Origin: Bordetella sp.
GTDB lineage: Bacteria > Pseudomonadota > Gammaproteobacteria > Burkholderiales > Burkholderiaceae_B
Length of the DNA: 6,277 nucleotides
Reading direction: 5' to 3'
Assembly (NCBI GenBank): GCA_027450125.1
Contig: DAIDKG010000330.1
Span: 1 to 6,277 of the forward strand
The translations under genes were made by a program, and so were the position numbers. The notes under the pieces are model-generated. The model was not told the DNA's origin. It saw only the letters and a program-made list of their open reading frames with translations, and did no database searches. Of this stretch, positions 1-5,159 are shown in pieces. How positions within the stretch are numbered: position 1 is the stretch's first letter; each line of letters begins with the position of its first letter.

Positions 1-220
1 CCTGTACGCCGGCCTGTTCGATGGCGCCGAGTCGGCCAGATTGCCCCTGGGCTCGGACCGCCAGGCCTGGGTCCACGTGGCCCGCGGCAAGCTCACGGTC
101 AACGGCCAGAAGCTGGGCGAGGGCGATGCCCTGGCCTTGAGCGACGAGGCAGAGGTGGTATTGGAAGACGGCGCGAACGCCGAAGTCCTGGTGTTCGACC
201 TGCCGTCCAACGGCCGCTGA
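1..220 (+). CDS. Pirin family protein (YhhW-type bicupin), C-terminal fragment
   Basis: The frame is open from base 2 to the TGA at 218-220, giving 72 residues of a gene that begins outside the window. The visible part is the C-terminal cupin half of a YhhW-like pirin. It runs LYAGLFDGAE, then a basic-aromatic strand (RQAWVHVARGKLTVNG), a GEGDAL turn and the terminal strand AEVLVFDLP, which closely resembles the end of E. coli YhhW (VWIQVVKG...VNG...SEVLLFDLP). YhhW is a cytoplasmic metal-binding bicupin with quercetin 2,3-dioxygenase activity in vitro; its physiological role is unclear. The metal-binding residues lie in the missing N-terminal half and cannot be checked. The gene ends 74 nt before the convergent GT2 stop codon, with a long hairpin between them. 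Family assignment is confident; substrate is unknown. Confidence 0.85.
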   Translation, partial: LYAGLFDGAESARLPLGSDRQAWVHVARGKLTVNGQKLGEGDALALSDEAEVVLEDGANAEVLVFDLPSNGR

Positions 221-225
221 CCGGT

Positions 226-265
226 ATCGGGCCGGGCGCATCGACTTCGATGCGCCCGGCCCGAT
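226..265. terminator. Perfect 19-bp inverted repeat between convergent genes
   Basis: ATCGGGCCGGGCGCATCGA is followed by CT and then its exact reverse complement; in practice this folds with an ACTT tetraloop. The stem extends outward through a G-U pair and two G-C pairs (223-225 with 266-268). It lies 6 nt after the pirin stop and 28 nt from the GT2 stop, so it probably ends transcription in both directions. Neither side has a T tract, so it is not a textbook intrinsic terminator. It may act as an RNA 3'-end barrier or work together with Rho. Confidence 0.6.
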
Positions 266-293
266 GCCAGGGCTCGCCCGCGGCGCGGCGGCG

Positions 294-1019
294 TCAGCGG
301 ATATCGCGGTACTGGCGGGTCAGAGGCCGCTTCAGAAGCACTTCCGATCCGAAGTTCAGCGCGTAGCGCACCGCCGTCGTGGCGAATCCTTCGTCCTGCA
401 GCCGCCGCGCCGATGTATGCATCACCAGCCGCAAATCGAAGACGACCTTGCCTTCCTGCGCCAGGCGACGGGCGATGTTCGTGTCCTCGCCGTAAAACGA
501 AATCGTCGTATCGAACCCGCCGATGCGCAGGAGCGCAGCCTTGCTCGCGGCGAAATTGCCGCCGACCGCCATGTAGTGCGTGAAGCGGTACATGGGCATG
601 GCCAGCAGCCGCCAGTAAAGCTGCACGAAAGCGCGCTTGGCGCGCGACAACTCGTCGTAGACGTAAGGTCCGCTGACGCACACGACCTCGGCGTCGCGTT
701 CGTAGGCGTCGAGCACGCGCCCGATCCAGCCGGGCGGCATGCGCGTATCGGCATCGACATAGGCCAGGATGTCCCCGCGAGCGGCCTCTAGGCCGCATTG
801 GCGGGCGTGCGTCAATCCTTTGCGTGGCTCGGCGACCACTCGCACCAGGGGAAAGGCCGAAGCGACCTGGGCGGTGCGATCGGTGCTCGCATTGTCGACG
901 ACGACGATCTCCAGCTCGCCGCGGCCCGCATTCGCGCGCAATTCGGCCGAAACCGACTCAAGGCAGGCGTGCAGGTAGTCTTCTTCGTTGTAGGCGGGAA
1001 TGACGACGCTCAACTTCAT
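294..1019 (-). CDS. GT2 family glycosyltransferase, last gene of the lipid-remodelling operon
   Basis: A 241-residue GT-A fold glycosyltransferase. The N-terminal strand MKLSVVIPAYNEEDYL starts the nucleotide-binding fold, and VVVDNASTDRT (about 39-49) is the second nucleotide-sugar strand. The DxD-type metal site is D89-A-D91 in AYVDADT. GGNFAAS (153-159) and GED (177-179) form the acceptor and catalytic-base region. No C-terminal membrane helices are visible, so it is probably cytosolic or peripheral. I chose ATG 1019 because it begins directly with the family motif, has AAGGAG (1027-1032) 7 nt upstream, and overlaps the GT4 stop as ATGA (1016-1019), which predicts translational coupling. 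An upstream in-frame start at 1091 would add 24 basic, uncharacteristic residues. The sugar donor and acceptor cannot be read from sequence. Position suggests a lipid acceptor or a lipid-linked sugar donor, which is inference. Confidence 0.9.
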   Translation of the reverse strand: MKLSVVIPAYNEEDYLHACLESVSAELRANAGRGELEIVVVDNASTDRTAQVASAFPLVRVVAEPRKGLTHARQCGLEAARGDILAYVDADTRMPPGWIGRVLDAYERDAEVVCVSGPYVYDELSRAKRAFVQLYWRLLAMPMYRFTHYMAVGGNFAASKAALLRIGGFDTTISFYGEDTNIARRLAQEGKVVFDLRLVMHTSARRLQDEGFATTAVRYALNFGSEVLLKRPLTRQYRDIR

Positions 1020-2236
1020 CCAAACGCTCCTTGCTCGTTGTGTTGTTCGATTCCGCGCGCGGCGTCGGCCGCCGCATAGATCCGTTCCCATGCAGCGACC
1101 GTCTCGGCGATTCCGAAGCGGCGGGCTTTCGCCCAGGCGCGTTCACCCATCTGCGCGCGCATCGACGGCTCGCGCAGCAGCGTCAGCAGGTGCGCGGCAA
1201 ACTGGCCGGCGTCGCCGGGCTCGGCCAAAAGCCCCGCGTCGTCGGCAATGTATTCGGGCAAAGCGCGCCAGCGCGCGCCGACAGCGGGAAGCCCCGAGCT
1301 CATTGCCTGCAGCAGCACCATGCTTTGCGTCTCGGACGTGCTGGCGATCGCGAAAACGTCCGCGGCTCGATAGGCCTGCGCCAACGCCGGCTTGTCGAGC
1401 GTACCCAGAAACTTTACCCGTTGGCCGACGCCCAGGTCGGCCGCAAGCTGCGCCAGCCGTGGGCGCGCGGTGCCGTGGCCTGCCAAGGCCAGCATCGCAT
1501 CGGGCTGTTCCCGGGCGACGATGGCCAGCGCCCGCACGAGCACGTCGATGTTTTTCTCGATCGCAAGCCGGCCCGCGTAAAGAATGGTCGAACCGGAAAA
1601 TCCGAGGCTGCGCTTGAGCGCCTGCCGCTCGTCGGCCTCGCCTGGCCGGAAAAGCGCGGTGTCGATCGGATTCGATACCACTTGCGCGGGCTTGCGCAGC
1701 CCGGATGCGCGCATTTCGTCGAGCACCGAGCGCGACGGGCCCGTTACGATGGCGCAGCGGTTGTAGTAGGCCGTCGCGGCCTTGACGCTGTAGCGTGCGA
1801 ACTGCCGTGCGGCGATCGGCGCGTACATGCTGAACTCGCCGATCGCCCAGTGGTTGGTTCCCACGAGCGGTACGCGCAGGCGCCGGGCGGCGGCCAGCGC
1901 TTCCCAGCCGGCACCCAGGAAAGTATGGGTATGGAGCACGTCGGGCTGCCAGTCAGCCAGGCCGCGCCAGCGCTGTCCGGTAGGCAGCAGCAGCCGCGAC
2001 TGGCCGGTCGAGCTCGGCACCGGCACGGAAAAGAGCCGCCGCACCCGCACCCGTTCGCCCAGGTCCACCTCCTCGGCGGGCAGGCCGGCAAGGCGGTAGT
2101 CGCGCGGCGAGGCGCTCGGCGCATGGATCACGATGTCATGGCCTCGCTCGCCGAGCGCGCGGGCCGTCAGCAGAATGGAGTCCTGGATGCCGCCGAGTTC
2201 GGGGTAGAAACTGTCGGTGAAGAAGGCGATGCGCAT
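1016..2236 (-). CDS. GT4 family glycosyltransferase, probable diacylglycerol (Agt-like) glycosyltransferase
   Basis: 406 residues with a two-domain GT-B fold. The N-terminal domain opens with MRIAFFTDSFYPELGGIQ, with the glycine loop at G15-G16, and includes DVLHTHTFLGAGW (99-111) and GTNHW (126-130). The C-terminal donor domain has ILYAGRLAIEKN (218-229; R223 and K228 are the usual phosphate contacts), LALAGHG (249-255), VKFLGTL and the E-x7-E region at 302-310. That region reads SETQSMVLLQ, so the second glutamate is replaced by Q310. The SETQ start resembles bacterial mono- and diglucosyl-diacylglycerol synthases. In phosphate-starved rhizobia and Pseudomonas, GT4 Agt enzymes next to plcP glycosylate diacylglycerol. 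That is the favoured role here, by family and context only. The ATG at 2236 is 4 nt after the DedA stop, with GGAG about 10 nt upstream. A mannosyl- or LPS-type GT4 is the main alternative. Confidence 0.9.
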   Translation of the reverse strand: MRIAFFTDSFYPELGGIQDSILLTARALGERGHDIVIHAPSASPRDYRLAGLPAEEVDLGERVRVRRLFSVPVPSSTGQSRLLLPTGQRWRGLADWQPDVLHTHTFLGAGWEALAAARRLRVPLVGTNHWAIGEFSMYAPIAARQFARYSVKAATAYYNRCAIVTGPSRSVLDEMRASGLRKPAQVVSNPIDTALFRPGEADERQALKRSLGFSGSTILYAGRLAIEKNIDVLVRALAIVAREQPDAMLALAGHGTARPRLAQLAADLGVGQRVKFLGTLDKPALAQAYRAADVFAIASTSETQSMVLLQAMSSGLPAVGARWRALPEYIADDAGLLAEPGDAGQFAAHLLTLLREPSMRAQMGERAWAKARRFGIAETVAAWERIYAAADAARGIEQHNEQGAFG

Positions 2237-2240
2237 CGGC

Positions 2241-2825
2241 TCACGTCTCCGACAGGTCGGGCAGGTAGCGGCGGCGCAGCAGGACGCCGGCGGCGATGCC
2301 GATCAGCGCGATCACTGCGCACGACGCCAGCCACAGATAGGTGTCGATGCGGTGATAGGCCGCGCCGGCAAAGTAGCCGAGCAGCACGAAAGCCGCGGAC
2401 TTGAGCAGCGTGCCCAGCAGGTTGTAGCCGAGAAAGCGAGGCAGCGGCACCTGCGCCGCGCCGGCCGCGATCAGTACCAGGAAACCGGCCGCATGCGTGA
2501 GCTTGCCAAACAATAGCGTTTTGCCGGCATGCCGATGCAGGTGCGCCTGCAGCGCTTCCAGGTGCCGCCGGCGACCGAGGCTGAGCCTGCTGCGCCAGCG
2601 CCGCCCCGGCTGGCTGCCGAAGCGGCCGGCCCAGTAATAGAGCAGATCCCCGGCCAGGTCGCCGAGCACGACGGTCGCATAGACACCGCTCGGCTCGAGC
2701 AGGCCTTGCGACGCTAGAAAGGCGCCGATGACGGTCGCGATCGGCCCTTCGAGCACCGCGGCGGCAAACAGGGCTGCGTAGCCGTAGCTTGCGATGCTTG
2801 ACGAAACCCAGTCGAGCGATGCCAT
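2241..2825 (-). CDS. DedA family (SNARE-associated/VTT domain) inner-membrane protein
   Basis: 194 residues, the usual DedA length. It shows the family layout. YAALFAAAVLEGPIATVIGAFLA (16-38) is a re-entrant or membrane segment holding the conserved E26-G-P. GDLAGDLLYYWAGRFG (55-70) has acidic D56 and D60. A cytoplasmic basic loop follows (75-99), then hydrophobic stretches at about 112-126, 138-155 and 163-183, and a basic end (RRRYLPDLSET). DedA proteins are half-transporters; some flip undecaprenyl phosphate or phospholipids, and some support polymyxin resistance and pH homeostasis. In this protein the canonical R-x5-R motif (RFxPxxR) is replaced: its place is taken by K108 and G114 in GKLTHAAG. 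The ATG at 2825 is 3 nt after the phosphoesterase stop, with GGAGG (2834-2838) 8 nt upstream. A lipid flippase or lipid-carrier role in this operon is inferred. Confidence 0.88.
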   Translation of the reverse strand: MASLDWVSSSIASYGYAALFAAAVLEGPIATVIGAFLASQGLLEPSGVYATVVLGDLAGDLLYYWAGRFGSQPGRRWRSRLSLGRRRHLEALQAHLHRHAGKTLLFGKLTHAAGFLVLIAAGAAQVPLPRFLGYNLLGTLLKSAAFVLLGYFAGAAYHRIDTYLWLASCAVIALIGIAAGVLLRRRYLPDLSET

Positions 2826-2828
2826 CGT

Positions 2829-3878
2829 TCATACCTCCGTCGGCCAGTCCTGCGCTTTGGCCGCGGCGCGGCCGAAGCGGCGCCAGCCCGAACGGCGCCG
2901 GCGCGCGCCGGTTTGGCCGTGCCAGCACAAAAGCTCGAAGCGACCGTCTTCATGTTCGACGATGCCCGAGCAGGATTCTACCCAATCGCCGGTGTTCAGA
3001 TAGCGGATTTCGCCAAGAAGATGGTCCGATGGATGGTGAATGTGGCCGCAGACGATACCGTGCGCGCCGTATTGCTGCGCCTGGGCGACCAGGCTGTCCT
3101 CGAAATGGCTGATGTAGTTGACGACGCGTTTGACTCGGTACTTGGCCCAAGCCGACAGCGACCAGTGGCCCAGCCCGATGCGGCGCCGGACCATATTGAG
3201 GCCGGTATTCAGGGCGAGTAGCCCATGGTAGGCCGTATGGCCGGCACAGGCCAGCCAGGGCATGCGACGCAGCACGATGTCGAACTGGTCCCCGTGCGTG
3301 ACGAGAAAGCGCCTACCATCCAGCGTTTCGTGAATCGCGTTCAAGGCGATCTCGATTCCGCCCAGGTGCAGGCCGGCATACTGGCGCAGCAGCTCGTCGT
3401 GATTTCCCGGCACGTAGACGATTCGGGTTCCGCCCTGCGCCTTGGCGAACAATTCGGCCATGACGGCGCGATGCCTTTCGGCCCACCGGCGCCGCGATGT
3501 GAGACGCCGCCCTTCGACGATGTCACCAATCAGAAATATTGTGTCCGCGTCGTGCTGCTGCAAAAACTCCAGGAGCAGCTCGGCCTGGCAACCCCGTGTA
3601 CCCAGGTGCAGGTCCGACAGGAACAGGGCGCGAACGCGCGTCGGCCGGCCGGCTCGGGGGCAGGCCGGCGCGTCGCGCGCTGGCCGTCCTCGCGGCATTG
3701 GGTCCGTCTGCGCTTCGTTCAGGCGCCGGACATGGGCATCGATGGCATCGAAAAGCACGTCTATCCCGCCCAGTTCGCGCACCGCGTCGCTGCATGCGTG
3801 CATGCTGTCGCTCAACTTTTCTTTACCTGGCCGATTGCGAAAAGAATTCGTGTCATGGTCGAAATCTCCAGTATCCAA
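2829..3878 (-). CDS. PlcP/LpxH-like calcineurin-type metallophosphoesterase (probable phospholipase C or lipid pyrophosphatase)
   Basis: First gene of the operon; 349 residues if it starts at TTG 3878. All metallophosphoesterase motifs are present: D89-x-H91 (SDLHLGTRG), G118-D119, G158-NHD, H195 (VTHGD) and GHIHH (278-282). The tail motif INTGDWVESC is seen here as LNTGDWVESC (295-303). This set, with SAWAKYRVKRVVNYI (242-256), is typical of the PlcP group, often annotated as UDP-2,3-diacylglucosamine hydrolase. PlcP enzymes remove phospholipid headgroups to give diacylglycerol during phosphate starvation. The catalytic core spans about 82-320; the family is usually about 270-290 residues. 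The roughly 80-residue N-terminal region and the basic C-terminal tail (325-341) are therefore extras. TTG 3878 is preceded by AGGAAG at 7 nt; TTG 3815, ATG 3803 and ATG 3698 are alternative in-frame starts. LpxH activity cannot be excluded from sequence, but the operon partners favour lipid remodelling. Confidence 0.88.
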   Translation of the reverse strand: MDTGDFDHDTNSFRNRPGKEKLSDSMHACSDAVRELGGIDVLFDAIDAHVRRLNEAQTDPMPRGRPARDAPACPRAGRPTRVRALFLSDLHLGTRGCQAELLLEFLQQHDADTIFLIGDIVEGRRLTSRRRWAERHRAVMAELFAKAQGGTRIVYVPGNHDELLRQYAGLHLGGIEIALNAIHETLDGRRFLVTHGDQFDIVLRRMPWLACAGHTAYHGLLALNTGLNMVRRRIGLGHWSLSAWAKYRVKRVVNYISHFEDSLVAQAQQYGAHGIVCGHIHHPSDHLLGEIRYLNTGDWVESCSGIVEHEDGRFELLCWHGQTGARRRRSGWRRFGRAAAKAQDWPTEV

Positions 3879-3921
3879 AGCGTGACTTCCTGTGCGGGCA
3901 ATTCAATACTTGCCTGGGCGA

Positions 3922-3957
3922 AGGATAGGTCGCCGAAACTTAAGACAAAATTAAGAC
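3922..3957 (-). promoter_or_regulatory. Activator-type promoter with PmrA/Pho-like tandem box for the minus-strand operon
   Basis: On the minus strand the site reads CTTAAT-TTTGT-CTTAAG (3955 down to 3939). It contains a 7-bp direct repeat GTCTTAA with an 11-bp period, as OmpR/PhoB-type response regulators bind. It fits the PmrA/BasR consensus YTTAAK-N5-YTTAAK at every defined position. Read as a Pho box it is CCGTCTT-AATT-TTGTCTT, which keeps the 7-4-7 spacing but departs from CTGTCAT. A plausible -10, TATCCT (3927-3922), lies 11 nt downstream of the box, and no good -35 is present, as expected for an activated promoter. The predicted start site lies roughly 35-40 nt upstream of TTG 3878. 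The regulator's identity is inferred. Confidence 0.6.
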
Positions 3958-4048
3958 GGCAATAGCAGACCCGTCGCCGCGGCGGATTCGATATCCCGTG
4001 ATCGCTCCCCGCCCACGAAAGCACGGGCATCGTGCGCAGACATTGGGC

Positions 4049-4079
4049 GATAATCATTCGTCCTTCATCACGTCAGGAG
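4049..4079 (+). promoter_or_regulatory. Candidate -10 and ribosome binding site of the full-length pirin gene
   Basis: GATAAT (4049-4054) is a 5/6 match to the sigma-70 -10 element. No convincing -35 is found 16-18 nt upstream. AGGAG at 4075-4079 lies 6 nt before ATG 4086 and fixes that start. The 207-nt gap between the divergent phosphoesterase and pirin genes holds this element and the tandem box, and nothing else I can name. Confidence 0.35.
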
Positions 4080-4085
4080 CGCCTC

Positions 4086-4985
4086 ATGTCCGAACTCAGT
4101 CCCGCCAGTGCGCTGGAGACCGTCGTAGTCCCGCGCGCGAGCGACATCGGCAACTTCGAGGTGCGGCGCGCGCTGCCGTCGATGCACAAGCGCACTGTGG
4201 GCCCTTTCGTTTTCCTGGACGAAATGGGGCCTGCGGTATTGCCCGCCGGCGCAGGCATCGATGTGCGGCCGCATCCGCATATCGGCCTGGAGACGGTCAC
4301 TTATCTTTACGATGGTTCGATCATGCACCGCGACGGCGTGGGCAGTATCCAGCTCATCGAACCGGGCGAGATCAACTGGATGACCGCCGGCCGGGGCATT
4401 GTGCATTCGGAACGGTCCACGCCTGAAGACCGCCGCATCGACCAGCGCGTCTTCGGCTTGCAGATGTGGGTGGCGCTGCCGCGCGACAAAGAGGAAATGG
4501 ATCCCGGTTTTGCGCACTACGGCCTGGACCTCCAGCCCGTGATCGAAGGAGAGGGAGCCTGGGTCCGCGTGGTGGCGGGATCGTTGCTGGGCCGCACTTC
4601 CGGGGTGCGCACGCAGTCGCCGCTTTTCTATGGCGATGTCAAACTTGAAGCCGGCGCCTCGCTGGACCTGCCGGCCGAGCACATCGAACGCGCCGCCTAT
4701 CTGGTCGAAGGGACAGTCCGGGTCGAGGGACAAGACCACACCTCGGGCCGCCTGCTCGCCTTCGCGCCGGGACGGCCGGTCACGCTCACGGCGACGGGCG
4801 GGCCGGCACGCTTTGCCGTGCTCGGCGGCGAGCCCCTGGATGGGCCGCGTTTCGTCTGGTGGAACTTCGTCTCCAGCCGCAAGGAGCGCATTGAGCAGGC
4901 CCGCGAAGACTGGCGCCGCAATCGCTTCGATCAGGTGGTGCCCGGCGACACGACGGAGTTCATCCCCTTGCCGGAGATGCACTGA
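4086..4985 (+). CDS. Pirin family protein (full-length bicupin)
   Basis: 299 residues, the normal size of a two-cupin pirin. The N-terminal cupin contains GPFVFLDEMGP (39-49), RPHPHIGLETVTYLYDG (61-77) and GEINWMTAGRGIVHSER (94-110). The metal ligands are therefore H63, H65, H107 and E109, equivalent to H56, H58, H101 and E103 of human pirin. The C-terminal cupin carries AAYLVEGTVRVEG and FAVLGGEPLDGPRFVWWNFVSS, and the protein ends in a typical basic-acidic tail reaching FIPLPEMH. Pirins are cytosolic Fe-binding proteins; some show quercetinase activity and some act as enzyme or transcription partners. The true role of this one is unknown. ATG 4086 is preferred over an upstream in-frame start at 4032 because of its AGGAG at 6 nt and the family-like N-terminus. 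It diverges from the lipid operon and reads toward fpr, which has its own promoter-like region. Confidence 0.93.
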   Translation: MSELSPASALETVVVPRASDIGNFEVRRALPSMHKRTVGPFVFLDEMGPAVLPAGAGIDVRPHPHIGLETVTYLYDGSIMHRDGVGSIQLIEPGEINWMTAGRGIVHSERSTPEDRRIDQRVFGLQMWVALPRDKEEMDPGFAHYGLDLQPVIEGEGAWVRVVAGSLLGRTSGVRTQSPLFYGDVKLEAGASLDLPAEHIERAAYLVEGTVRVEGQDHTSGRLLAFAPGRPVTLTATGGPARFAVLGGEPLDGPRFVWWNFVSSRKERIEQAREDWRRNRFDQVVPGDTTEFIPLPEMH

Positions 4986-5069
4986 AAGCACGCATGGAGC
5001 TGTCTTATTGCCGGGGATGCTTAATCGGTGCTGCCTCATAACCCTGCAACGTAAGGGTATAGCGAATAG

Positions 5070-5102
5070 TTGAGAAAAACAGTCAAGTGACTGCGGTAAA
5101 AT
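5070..5102 (+). promoter_or_regulatory. fpr: Probable fpr promoter with central palindrome
   Basis: TTGAGA (5070-5075) and TAAAAT (5097-5102) resemble -35 and -10 elements but are 21 bp apart, longer than the usual 17. The exact 14-bp dyad CAGTCA-AG-TGACTG (5080-5093) lies centred in this spacer. That layout recalls promoters controlled by a spacer-binding regulator such as the MerR family. The dyad does not match the SoxR box. The promoter is unproven; the palindrome itself is directly seen. Confidence 0.45.
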
Positions 5103-5159
5103 CGTCGCATTATCAGTGTCTTGCAATCTGGCCGACCCGGCACTTTTTCTCTCTCGAAC

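Noticed and set aside
1031..2404. 457-codon open frame on the plus strand opposite the GT4 gene
   Set aside because: It is antisense to a gene with clear GT4 motifs, has low-complexity arginine/glycine/alanine composition and no recognisable domain. Long antisense frames are common in high-GC DNA.
3791..3806. TGCATGCGTGCATGCT near-palindrome
   Set aside because: It lies inside the phosphoesterase N-terminal coding region and is explained by codons for Ser-Met-His-Ala-Cys-Ser; no regulatory context.
3995..4027. CCCGTG ... CACGGG inverted repeat in the divergent intergenic region
   Set aside because: Only 6 bp with a 21-nt spacer in GC-rich DNA; likely by chance.
5041..5058. ACCCT ... AGGGT hairpin after the pirin gene
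   Set aside because: A 5-bp stem with an 8-nt loop and no T tract is too weak to call a terminator.
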